64,000 bases of DNA from Fremontodendron californicum (lineage: Eukaryota; Streptophyta; Magnoliopsida; Malvales; Malvaceae), in contig JAULJL010000015.1 in assembly GCA_030761205.1 (NCBI GenBank), forward strand, positions 8,375,501-8,439,500. The letters run 5' to 3'. Below are positions 11,580 to 21,800 of the stretch, piece after piece (within the stretch, counting starts at the first letter, position 1; each line of letters starts with the position of its first letter). The notes beneath the pieces are model-generated. The model was not told the DNA's origin, did no database searches, and saw nothing but the letters and a program-made list of their open reading frames with translations. The translations under genes and the position numbers were made by a program.

Positions 11580-12480
11580 ATGGAACGTCGGGACCTTCTA
11601 TTAATATCAGTGGTTAGCAAGACATACCAAAAGGTTAGAACTGAGTCCGAGATGAATTAGCGTGACAAGGGAAACTGTTTGGCCGTTGGTTTTGTGTATG
11701 TACTTCCTGAGTCAGTTAACTTGAATTTTGTTCGAAATAACCTAGTGAAGTTAAAGGAAATTTGGAGACAGTGGGAATTTGAGAGAAAAAATGAGTTTAC
11801 TAGGAAATATGATGACATAGCTCTACTTATTCCGATCGAGATGGACGAGCAGTTTATTAAAGCCATAGTACAGTTTTGGAATCCTTCTACTGATGCTTCA
11901 CTTTTAATCAGGAAGATATGGTGCTCACCATTGAGGAATATTCTATCTTGCTCCGTGTTGCGTCACCAAATCTGGATAAATTCTATTGGAAAGAGCAGAA
12001 AACATCTAGCTGTCGGAAGAAGCTTTCCAAAGTGATAGGTATAGATATCCCGGTAGATTCCCCACGGATAAAGAAGATGGGTTCGAGCGACTGCATTCCT
12101 TGGGTATTCTTGCGAATTATATCAAAAGCAACCCGAATGATGATCATGTGGTGGATGTCTTTGTTCTGGCGATTTAAGGTTTGGTCCTATTTCCGAAAGT
12201 GGAAGGTCATGTCAAAATAGTCGTGGTGGATTTCTTTGATCGGTTGGACAAACATATTGATCCTTTTCCTGTCATTCTTGCTGAGACGATCAGGTCACTC
12301 AATTATTGTCGAAAAAGAGGTAAAAGGCGTTTCGAGGGTTGTGTACAGTTTCTACATGTCTAGATTCAGAGTCAATTTTGGAGAGATGATAATGGAAAGC
12401 TCCAACCCTACGTGAAGACGTGTGTTCCTCTTATAAAATTCAACAATAAGAAATGGTCAAAGAAAAGAGATAAAAAGCAT
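11580..12480 (+). pseudogene. DUF7745-type plant retroelement protein, broken
   Basis: Translation in successive frames gives the start of a protein family that is abundant in some plant genomes and associated with mobile elements (DUF7745, to my recollection). The reading frame from ATG 11580 has a TAG at 11658. It then runs through LNFVRNNLVKLKEIW and QFIKAIVQFWNPSTD (to about 11910). It shifts frame to TIEEYSILLR (11918 on), and again to FFDRLDKHIDPFPVILAET (12181 on), ending at a TAG where a tryptophan codon is expected (12361). The function of the intact family is unknown to me. The sequence ends abruptly where a fragment of the UGT gene begins. Confidence 0.75.
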
Positions 12481-12481
12481 T

Positions 12482-13091
12482 TTTTGCTTCTTTGGTAGTG
12501 AAACATTTCTCAAAGATGATCAGTTAAACGAACTGGCTATTGGTTTGGAACTCACAGGGTTGCGATTTTTTCTGGTTTTGAACTTCCCTGCTGAAGTTCA
12601 TGTCTAGGCTGAGCAGCTTGACCGGGTCTTGCCAAAAGGGTTCGTGGAGTCGATTAAGGGAAGAGGGGTTGTCCACACAGAGTGGGTCCAACAACAGCTT
12701 ATATTAGCGCATGATAGTGTAGGTTGTTACGTTTGCCACTCTGGGTTTAGTTCTGTCATCGAAGCTTTGACGAACGATTGCCAGTTGGTCCTGTTGCCAT
12801 TCAAGGGTGACGGGTGACCAGTTCTTGAACTCTAAGCTCATCGCTGGGGACATGAAGGCTGCAGTGGAGGTGAGTAGGAGAGAAGAGGATGGGTATTTCT
12901 CAAAGGAAAACATTAAGGATGCTGTCAAGACTGTGATGGTGGAGGTAGACAAGGAACTAGGCATGTCCATAAGAGAGAATCATAAGAAGTGGAAGGAGTT
13001 CCTGCTGAATGCAGAGATACAGAGCAAGCTTATTTCTGATCTGGTTGAAGAAATGAAAGCCATGGCATAAAAATATAAATGTTTATATTTC
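12482..13091 (+). pseudogene. UGT 3' fragment, duplicated and broken
   Basis: It is nearly identical to 8222-8822 of the intact UGT, covering the C-terminal 190 or so codons and the first bases after the stop. It lacks the whole acceptor domain and a start codon. Two lesions are visible: an in-frame TAG at about 12606 (codon CAG in the intact gene) and a 7-bp tandem insertion GGGTGAC near 12810 that shifts the frame inside the PSPG box. The original stop codon is at 13068-13070. The high identity suggests a fairly young duplication or gene conversion. It cannot make a working enzyme. Confidence 0.93.
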
Positions 13092-13127
13092 AAATATTGA
13101 TCTTAATCTCAAAGGAAAATATAATTG

Positions 13128-13171
<44 letters not shown>

Positions 13172-15044
13172 CAATTAGAGATGCTATTAATTGATCAAAA
13201 TGTCAATCAAAATTGTTTTATAGTCGAAAAGCACCGTGACATTGGCCTTTATATTTAAAAGGAAAAGAACATATAAGGCAATATAAAATTTTAATTAAAT
13301 AAGTTATCCAAATTTTGTTTTATAATACCAAATTATCAAAGTTGTCCATATTTTGAATCTTACATGACGGATTGAAATTTAATAATAATTGCTAACTTGT
13401 TTGAAAATATATTAAATAAGTGTCATGTACAATGGAAATATTTAAATTGAATTAGTTTTATATTCGAATATCAAAATTATAATGTAAAAGATAAATATAA
13501 ATCAACTGTAAAGAAAAATAATATATAAAAGTATAATTTTAAAAATATAGAAAAAATTCTATAACACAAAAAAAAAAATTCTAGAAAATTTCTCCTATGC
13601 ACGTGTGTATATATATATATATATTGCAAATAGAAATATATCCACCTTAATCTTATAATTTGAGATTTAAGCAAAAATTATTTACTCATCAATTGTCATC
13701 TTCAACGACCTTTCAATTAATTACCTAACTTTAAAGAAAAAAATTTAAACTTGTAAAAGCAAATCAATCAAGCCAACGGAGATTAGTTGAGTTGATAAGC
13801 ATCGAATACTTCTTTTATAAGGCTAAGTTCGATTTCCGTTATCAAAAATCTCTCTAAATGAGTGATATGTAAGTTCAATGCAAATCATCATTGAGGCATA
13901 TTGCATACCCTGACCATGAAATGGCATGTTTTTAAAAATTTTAAAAAATTTTAAAAAATATTTTAATAAACATGAAACTCTTTAATGAATGATTTCATTA
14001 CCAACTTCAAAATTATAGTAAAAAAATTATATATTCATAATTATCTATTGCTAAATCACCATTTCAAACCTCAATAATATAATCACTTTTTATAATATGC
14101 ATTATATAAGTGCTTGGATAAAATAGTTTGTAAACATTAGTATTAAAATGATATTAAAAAAAGAAAAAAAATAGTAAAACAAACTCATTATATATATATT
14201 GTTTTTGGAATATTTTTGAAGTAGAGATCAAACTTTTATTAATAAAATTATTGAAAGTTACAATAAGAAACAATAATATGTTGCATACAATATTATCTGG
14301 GCAGTCTTCTATTAATACCTATTTTCAATCACGTTCACCAATTTTTTCAAGTTTGTTCTATGTTACATTCTTGAAAGGCTTTATTCTCCATTCTAACTTC
14401 CTTCACCAAGTGTCCAACTAAAGATAGGTTTGGATTTCTGAATAATCTGCTTGATAATCCCTAATGCGTCTCTTTAATTAAAGTATAATATTTGTGAGAC
14501 CTATATTCCATGAAAAAAAATTGATTATTTCATGATAAAATTAAAATATATATATATATATAAAAAAATCAATAGAGGATTAAACTATACAAAAAAAAAA
14601 TCAAAAGAAACTTAAAAACAAAACATGCACAAATAAATCGTATTGGAATGAAATTAGTATGAAATATTCTAAATCTATGTTTTATAATAAGATCAATAAA
14701 CATAGTAATAAAAACAATTAATAAAGACAATTATTATCTTTTAAAATAATTGTAGGAAAAGAGACATTGACTCAAAGTAATATAGCAATTAAAATATGAA
14801 TTTAAGTTTGAAAGTATTTAAATATGGAAGGATATTTAATATTTTAAAACATGCTTAAATCATGGCATGAAAAGCTCACATATCACCTAAAAAAATCGGA
14901 ATTTATTTTATAATTTAAATTAATGTCTTCTTTAAAATATATAGAAAGAATTTTTTTTTTTGTTTCTATATATATGAAAAAGTAAGTCAATTAAAAATAT
15001 AAAAAGAAATAAATATAATTTATTATATGAAATAAAATATTTTA
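13092..15044. other. AT-rich spacer between UGT pseudogene and Ty3 element
   Basis: Contains a (TA)n tract at about 13130-13168, poly-A and poly-T stretches, a second TA tract near 13611-13624, and a SINE-like unit (listed separately). No gene is seen. The Ty3 target duplication AAATT is at 15045-15049. Confidence 0.5.
13765..13925 (+). repeat. putative tRNA-derived SINE
   Basis: An A-box-like TAGTTGAGTTG at 13784-13794 is followed 33 bases later by a B-box-like GTTCGATTTC at 13827-13836, the split internal pol III promoter of tRNA-derived SINEs. There is no tRNA cloverleaf. Ends and target duplications could not be defined. Confidence 0.45.
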
Positions 15045-15141
15045 AAATTTGTAGACACTCGTTTTTGGTCAATAACATTTTATGCAGGAACAAATCTTAT
15101 ATGCAGCGGGCCTTAGTAATAGTCTCCCTGTCAACAGCGCT

Positions 15142-15329
15142 CTTGGCACGTCGCTTGGCACGTCTCTTGGCACGTCGCTTGGCACGTCACTTGGCACGTC
15201 TATTGGCACGTCGCTTGGCACGTCACTTGGCACGTCACTTGGCACGTCGCTTGGCACGTCTTTTGGCACATCTCTTGGCACGTCGCTTGGCACGTCACTT
15301 GGCACGTTGCTTCCTGGCACGTCGCTTCT
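15142..15329 (+). repeat. 12-bp minisatellite with ACGT cores in the U3 region
   Basis: About 15 units of CTTGGCACGTCN (N is G, A or T) with few variants; the last units drift. It lies about 400 bases upstream of the LTR TATA box. The same array is in the 3' LTR at 28297-28484. Confidence 0.95.
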
Positions 15330-15733
15330 TAGCAGCAGGACTTCCTGCAGTAATACACAACTACATGAAGATTGTGGAGCTGACCCGGGAAGGTTGGCAG
15401 GATTCTTGAGTTTGCTCCACTCTTGGGATGTCTTGGAGAGCATGGCTTGGAGGCTCAGATATGAAGATTGTTAAGAAGTTCAATTCTTAACCTTTCCCTG
15501 GAACACAAGTGCTTCCCTATCCCGCTGAACAGACAGTGCATTCTCAAGCGTGCTGTCAGTAGCCTTCATTCACTACATGTGACTGAAACACTTCTCCTAA
15601 TGTAACCTCCCATAACTGGCATTTCTCCCACTATCATATATAACCTCTCCACCACCCATGATTGAGAGGAAGTTTATATAAAATAATTTCCCACTCTGTT
15701 AATAACTTCTCCTGATAACCTCTTTGAAGAGGC

Positions 15734-15742
15734 TATAAATAG
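15734..15742 (+). promoter_or_regulatory. LTR TATA box
   Basis: TATAAATAG, an ideal plant TATA box, in the 5' LTR. An identical copy is in the 3' LTR at 28889-28897. Transcription would be expected to start about 30 bases downstream, defining U3/R. Confidence 0.8.
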
Positions 15743-16006
15743 AAGCTCAAATGCTTCATTTAGGATCTTTTGGCCATTTGACAAACTTTCTGACGTTAAG
15801 AATTCTCTGCAACATTTTTTCTGCAATTTCTACAACCACCATACTTTCCACCATCAACAGCCACCTATAGCCTTCATCACCACCACCTGCCACCGCACTT
15901 GTTCTCCAGGGTCTGCTCCAATCTTCCTCTCCGCCATCTCTCTACGATTTCTCGTTTTACTGATTTGCAACGTTTCCTCACCCGATCAAAAACACCCTCT
16001 ACATTT

Positions 16007-16024
16007 TGGCGACTCCACTGGGGA
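16007..16024 (+). other. primer binding site of the Ty3/Tat element
   Basis: TGGCGACTCCACTGGGGA, three bases after the 5' LTR end. It would pair with a tRNA 3' end reading ...AGTGGAGTCGCCA, which fits tRNA-Arg, the primer known from Ogre/Tat relatives. The tRNA assignment is from memory of that family. Confidence 0.8.
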
Positions 16025-16074
16025 GGAGCGATTGCAGTTAGTAAAACTTTTCTGACTTTATTTCACCGGAAAAA

Positions 16075-18501
16075 ATGGAAGATTCTGTCGAAGATCAAAG
16101 CGTAACAGTTCCATCTTACATCCAAGATCTGATGAAGATGATGAAGGCTAACGAAGAAAGAATGCAAATGTTAGAAGAAAACAATAGAAAGATGATGGAA
16201 TCCATCTCTCAATTTACCCCTTCCTCCAATGCTACTACCACCCAGGTCCAACTTGTGAACAACAGAAATGGGAACACCGCTGGTGGAAATACCCTTGCCA
16301 CAAACGGCAATGGAGAGAACACATCTGACGCTTCCAACCCTGTGCCTACTGGAACCCTCGACATGACCAACACCTTAACCACCAACACCCTGATTACTCC
16401 CAATGGCAATCATGGCATGACGAACAGCCAAGCTGGAACCTCCACATCACTGGCACGTCCTACTGAAACCCAGGACTATGTCACAAAGGAAGAACTTCAG
16501 AGGTTGCTTGAACAGAAAAATAAGAGCCTTAGTTTCTCAGAGTTTGATCTTAAGCTTCCATACCCAGCCAGAGTAGCCGCTAAGCCATATCCTAAGAACT
16601 ATACTAGTCCTAAATTCAAGCAATTTAATGGAAAATCTGGTGATGCCCGTGAGCATGTGATGAAATTTGTGGAGACATTAGGAGTTGCTGGGTTGGATGA
16701 TGATTTGAAGTTGAAAGAATTCTCTAAGTCCCTAACAGAGAAGGCATACACCTGGTATGTCAACCTTACTCCTGGTTCTGTGGATTCATGGAGCCATATG
16801 TGCAGGATGTTCGGTGAAAAGTTCTTTTCCACCCAGGAGAAGGTTACTTTGATTGATTTGGGGAGGGAGCACCAGAAGTCAAGGGAGGATCTTATGGAGT
16901 TTATCCAACGCTTCAGGGAGAGGGTGTTGGACATCCAAGACTCACATGATGAGAAGGAGCTTGTGAAAGTGTGCATACAGGGGATGTTTGATGAGTATAG
17001 GGTGCATCTGGAGAATCTACCCCTGCCAACCTTTGCTACTCTTGTGGAAGCTGCAAGGAGAACCAATAATACTGTAATGAGACAAGGGGGGAGCAATAGA
17101 TTCTTGCGAAGAAATACCCCTACAGTGAATGCCATTCAAGGAGGAGAAAGGGGAAGAGAAAGGGAAAGAAGAGGTCCAATGCGACCCAACATGCGTCCTA
17201 GGAGGGATGACACAAGAATGAGACAGAATGAAGGGGTTGATCTTCCACCTCCATTCCCAGTTCCAGTAGATAGAGTGAAAGTCCTTCTCCAAGAGTGGAT
17301 TAGGGATGGCAACATAAACCTACCATATTTACCACGACCGCCAACAGCTGAAGAGAAAGCTAACCCAAGGTATTGTGATTTTCACAGGAGGGTAGGTCAT
17401 CCAACTATGGAGTGTAGAAATCTTCGTAGAATGTTCCATCAAAGGGTGCAGGCCAGGGAGATAGTAATTGGGAATGACAGAGTTCAGAACAATCCACTTC
17501 CAGTCCATCAGAATGCAAGAGGACATGTGAACACTATTAGCCATGCTCAACATGATGATCCTACTTCCTCAGGTAATCAGGCTGAAGATGTACAAGCAGC
17601 TGGGATGGTTACGTCCTCCATTGCAAACTCTCTTATTAAAACACCAAATTTCAGACATTTCTTTGATCAGTTGGGGTTTTCAGAGGAATCAAGAAAAGAA
17701 ACAGCTCTGTCACTAGTTAAGATTGCGGGTGAACAGTATGGAGAGTGTAACCTGGTAGGAAAGCCTATGGGAAAGATGTCTAGTGGGTATGAGAATGCAA
17801 TAGTGTTCACGGAGGCAGATATGTGCACTCCACATCCTTACCACAACAAGCCTCTTTATGTAGAGAGTAGCATTAATGACTATCCCATTAAGCGAACTTT
17901 CATCGATGATGGATCATCCGTAAACCTTATGCCTCTGTCTACTCTGAAGGCTGTGAAGATAGACGTGAAGAGTTTGAGGCGTCCTATGACAATTTCTTCT
18001 TTTGATAGCAAGGAGATTCAAACTCTTGGACAAGTGACTGTGAACTTTAAGATGGGTCCTGTTCAAGACCAGACCTGCTTCCATGTTATTGATGCCGATG
18101 TAGCCTATCATATCCTCGTAGGGAGAAAATTTCTGCACACCCACAATATCATTCCATCTTCACGCCACCAATGTATCAAGGGTCACTGGAAGGGGAAAGA
18201 AATTTTCATTCCTGCTACTAAGGCACCCTTTGAGCGAAATGAGGTGAATTATACAGAAGCTACTTTCTTTGAAGATCCAGCGGAAGAAGGAGAAACTGCT
18301 ATTGCTAGACCCATTGGAGTGCCACTCCCAAAGTGGGAAGAGTATGTTGGGAAGAAAGATGGAGAAGGTAAGAAGAAGAAGCACCGGGGAAGAAAAAGGA
18401 AGCTTGAAAATGCAGGTGCAAGTAAGGAGGTGAAAGGAGTACAGGATACAGGAGTTCGTTCATACACACGTGATGATGGAAAGACAGTGTATTACTTATG
18501 A
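16075..18501 (+). CDS. Ty3/Tat gag-protease polyprotein
   Basis: 808 aa, uninterrupted. The N-terminus is a short coiled-coil-like acidic/Met-rich helix (about residues 15-45) and an Asn/Thr-rich linker. A retrotransposon gag (capsid) domain follows at about 175-330. A basic Arg-rich stretch (355-382) probably binds RNA. A zinc-finger-like CDFHRRVGHPTMEC lies at 434-447. A retropepsin domain lies at about 585-715, with the active site IDDGSS (D611 or D612) and the C-terminal ILVGRKFLHTHN. A Lys-rich tail ends at a TGA. The frame stays open after the TGA into the pol leader, so gag-pro-pol was, or is, one frame. It is intact and could form particles. The start is the first Met after the PBS, 71 bp from the LTR. 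Confidence 0.9.
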   Translation: MEDSVEDQSVTVPSYIQDLMKMMKANEERMQMLEENNRKMMESISQFTPSSNATTTQVQLVNNRNGNTAGGNTLATNGNGENTSDASNPVPTGTLDMTNTLTTNTLITPNGNHGMTNSQAGTSTSLARPTETQDYVTKEELQRLLEQKNKSLSFSEFDLKLPYPARVAAKPYPKNYTSPKFKQFNGKSGDAREHVMKFVETLGVAGLDDDLKLKEFSKSLTEKAYTWYVNLTPGSVDSWSHMCRMFGEKFFSTQEKVTLIDLGREHQKSREDLMEFIQRFRERVLDIQDSHDEKELVKVCIQGMFDEYRVHLENLPLPTFATLVEAARRTNNTVMRQGGSNRFLRRNTPTVNAIQGGERGRERERRGPMRPNMRPRRDDTRMRQNEGVDLPPPFPVPVDRVKVLLQEWIRDGNINLPYLPRPPTAEEKANPRYCDFHRRVGHPTMECRNLRRMFHQRVQAREIVIGNDRVQNNPLPVHQNARGHVNTISHAQHDDPTSSGNQAEDVQAAGMVTSSIANSLIKTPNFRHFFDQLGFSEESRKETALSLVKIAGEQYGECNLVGKPMGKMSSGYENAIVFTEADMCTPHPYHNKPLYVESSINDYPIKRTFIDDGSSVNLMPLSTLKAVKIDVKSLRRPMTISSFDSKEIQTLGQVTVNFKMGPVQDQTCFHVIDADVAYHILVGRKFLHTHNIIPSSRHQCIKGHWKGKEIFIPATKAPFERNEVNYTEATFFEDPAEEGETAIARPIGVPLPKWEEYVGKKDGEGKKKKHRGRKRKLENAGASKEVKGVQDTGVRSYTRDDGKTVYYL

Positions 18502-18807
18502 TGGGACGCGGGGTCAGGAGAAACACTTTCTTCTGGCTCCGTATCATGGGAACCGCCTGATAAACAACCATCTTGTTCTCAGGTGAAATCAGTATGTGAG
18601 GAGATACAAGAGATAGTGCAAGCACCAGAACAGTTGCAAGATCAACCGAAGCCTCAAGGGGATGAGTTAGAAGAGATAAATATGGCAGGGGAAGGAGAAT
18701 CAACTAGACCCTTGTTCATAAGTAAGAGTCTCTCAGAAGAGCAAAAGGTGAATTTGGTTCAACTTCTAAAGGAGTACAGAGATGTGTTTGCCTGGACCTA
18801 TGAATAA
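18502..18807 (+). CDS. pro-pol linker, in frame between two stop codons
   Basis: Open in the same frame as gag-pro upstream and pol downstream, bounded by TGA (18499-18501) and TAA (18805-18807). It encodes the usual lead-in to RT, ending LLKEYRDVFAWTYE, a well-known segment before the RT domain in Ty3 elements. The first Met is at 18583. It is not a separate gene but part of the polyprotein that would need stop readthrough or splicing to be expressed. Confidence 0.8.
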   Translation, partial: WDAGSGETLSSGSVSWEPPDKQPSCSQVKSVCEEIQEIVQAPEQLQDQPKPQGDELEEINMAGEGESTRPLFISKSLSEEQKVNLVQLLKEYRDVFAWTYE

Positions 18808-21800
18808 ATGCCTGGGTTGGATGAGAATCTCGTTACTCATGAATTGCACATCTCTTCTGGAAGTAGGCCAGTTAAGCAGCAGGCTAGGGTATTTCGGCAT
18901 GAAGTGGAGACTCAGATCAATGAGGAGATTAATAAGTTGCTCAAGGTGGGATTCATTAAACTCATACATCATCCTACATGGTTAGCAAATGTTGTGCCAG
19001 TGAAGAAGAAGAATGGGACAATAAGGGTGTGTGTTGATTTCAGAGATTTAAACAAGTCATGTCCCAAGGATGATTTTCCTCTTCCAAACATTGATACTTT
19101 GGTTGACGCTACCGCTGGTCATGAGATGTTTTCCTTTATGGATGGGTTTAGTGGCTACAACCAAATTAAAATGGCACCAGGTGATGCAGAGAAAACGGCT
19201 TTCAGAACTCCATTTGGCAACTTCTACTACACTGTTATGCCGTTTGGATTGAAGAATGCAGGGGCAACTTATCAACGTGCTATGACAGCGATCTTCCATG
19301 ATATGATGCATGACTGCATGGAAGACTATGTAGACGATATTGTTGTGAAGTCTAAAAAAGCCTCCAGTCATTTGGAAGAATTGAGAAGAGTGTTTGAAAG
19401 GTGCAGAAAATTCAAACTCCGTATGAATCCTCTGAAGTGTGCTTTCGGTGTTACTGCTGGGAAGTTCTTGGGTTTTGTAGTTCACAGAAAAGGTATAGAT
19501 GTTGATCCTGCAAAGGTAAGAGCTATTCAGTCTATGCCATCTCCAGTAAGCCAGAAACAACTCAAAAGCTTCTTAGGAAAGGTTTCATACATCAGGAGGT
19601 TCGTTCCAGCTCTGGGAGAAATCATCACACCCTTTCAGAGTCTATTGAAGAAGGGAGTTTCTTTTGTGTGGGGTGGACAACAACACGAAGCTTTTGAGAA
19701 GATCAAACGGATCCTGAGTTCTCCAATGACAATGACAATGCCGGTTAAGGATCAACCAATAATGTTGTATCTCACTTCTACTCCTCACTCCATAGGTGCT
19801 TTACTGGTACAAGAAGTGGATGGGCAAGAGCGACCTGTGTACTACTTGAGTAGATGTCTACATGGTAGTGAGTTGAATTATCCGTCAATGGAGAAGCATT
19901 GTCTCGCTTTGGTATTTGCTACTCAAAAACTCCGCCACTACTTCCTAGCTCATAAACTCATAGTAGTGACCAAGTCAGATCCAATTAAATTCTTACTCTC
20001 TAGGCCAGCTTTGTCAGGGAGAATAGCGAAGTGGCTTTTGTTGTTAGGAGAGTTCGATATCTCAATTGTCCAGCCAAAGGCTATCAAGTCTCAAGCACTA
20101 TCAGATTTGCTAGCATATTTCCCATCTCATTATGATGAAGTTGTACCCAATTCTATTCTTGGTGAATTGAATGAAGAGGTATGCTCTGTGAATGTAGAAG
20201 AAGGAGAATGGAAGTTGTATTTTGATGGTTCTTCAACTAGAAATGGAGGAGGCGCTGGCATAGTCTTAATTCCTCCAAGTAGAGAAGTCGATTCCTTGAT
20301 AGAGAGTTCAGAGTTAACCTCCTCTTCTTCAAGTAGAAATGACATCTCTCTGGATGATGAGCCAAGTAGAGAACGGAGCTCCTTGATTCCGGGTCTAGAG
20401 TTAACCTCCCCAGAATTAGGTAGAGAACCAATCTCTTTGGCATTTAAGTTGGACTTTTCTTGTACCAACAATCAAGCAGAGTATGAGGCACTTATTCTGG
20501 GGTTGTTCACAGCTGCTACCATTGGGATTAATAATCTTTGCATCTATGGAGATTCTAATCTCATTGTTAAGCAGGCCAATGGTGAGTTTGCGTTGAAGGA
20601 ACCTATGCTGGCTTCTTATAGAACTCTTGTACAAGCTCTATGGAAGAAGTTTCAGATTATAAGATGTGAACATAGTCCAAGATCCACGAATAGATATGCT
20701 GATGCTCTTGCTACCTTGGCTTCCAAAATTCATATTCCAGAGGAGAGCTTGAATATTGCTATGTCAGTGGTTAGAAGAAATTTGCCTTGCCCAGCTAGTG
20801 AATTGCTTCAGCCTCCAGATTATGAGGATGACAAAGATTGGCGTGCAACTATTATTAACCAACTGCTTCATCCTACTCTTGCTGATATTCCAAACTTGAG
20901 ACATTTTGTTATGATTCATGGTGTGCTATACCATAGAAATGTTGGTGGGGTGTTAGCAAGGTGTATCTCTAAGGTTGAGGCAAAGGATGTGTTGAAAACA
21001 TCTCATGAACAGTGGTGTGGAGAGGAAGGTCCACCATTATATCGTTTGATACAAAGGGCAGGCTACTTTTGGCCAACCATGTCCAATGATGCTTTGATAT
21101 TACAAGGGTCTTGCAAGAAGTGCTCTGAACCACCAGATGTACAAGAGTGTCATTTTGTTGGAAGTGCTGGAGATTGGCGTAGGCCTTATATTGAGTTTCT
21201 CAGAAATGGAGTTCTTCCTATTAATCGTCAAGATGCTAGACAACTCAAGAGGAGAGCTCAACGTTTCTTTCTAAGGGAGAATGACTTGTTTCGTGTTTCA
21301 TTCTCAGGGAGGTCTTTGAAATGTGTCTCTCCAGCAGATGTAGGTTCATTGCTAGAAGAAGTGCATGGTGGGAGTAGTGGAGAACATGAAGGAGGTAGAA
21401 AGTTGTATCAGAAGCTCTTAGACTTGGGGTATTATTGGCCAACCATGGAAGCAGATGCTACACGTCATGCAAGGAAGTGCTATCCATGCCAGGTTCATGG
21501 CAACGCCATACATGCTCCAGCAGTAGAGCTCCATAGCATCACTACTCCTTGGCCTTTCCACACTTGGGCATTTGATCTAATCGGGCCTATCAATCCTCCT
21601 GCTAAAGGTTACACATGGATACTAGCAGCAACGGAGTGTTTTACAAAGTGGGTGGAAGCTATCCCTCTGAAGAAAGCAACAGGTCCAGCAGTGGCTAATT
21701 TCATTAAGGAGTACATTATATGTCGTTTTGGGATACCAAGGAGGATCTTGTCAGATAATGGAACTCCTTTCATTAATAGTAACGTGAGGGAATTGCTTGC

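Larger units (their letters stand above)
15050..16003 (+). repeat. 5' LTR of the Ty3/Tat element
   Basis: 954 bp, TG...CA. It contains a 12-bp minisatellite (15142-15329), a TATAAATAG box at 15734-15742, and then a transcribed part rich in CACCA and pyrimidines up to 16003. The ORFs of repeated LGTS, LARR or DVPS units here are products of the minisatellite, not genes. Confidence 0.95.

Noticed and set aside
12629..13070. A second functional UGT gene
   Set aside because: Lacks the N-terminal half, has a TAG at about 12606 and a 7-bp frameshift in the PSPG box.
15142..15329. Possible CRISPR array
   Set aside because: Units are contiguous 12-mers without unique spacers, in a plant LTR.
15065..15474. 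Long ORFs of repeated LGTS, LARR and DVPS units on both strands (same at 28160-28629)
   Set aside because: They are translations of a 12-bp minisatellite, which is open in several frames at once; no start context or domain.
16599..17135. 178-codon antisense ORF within gag, and similar ones in pol (19057-19560, 20130-20471)
   Set aside because: Shadows of the sense coding frame; no recognisable content.
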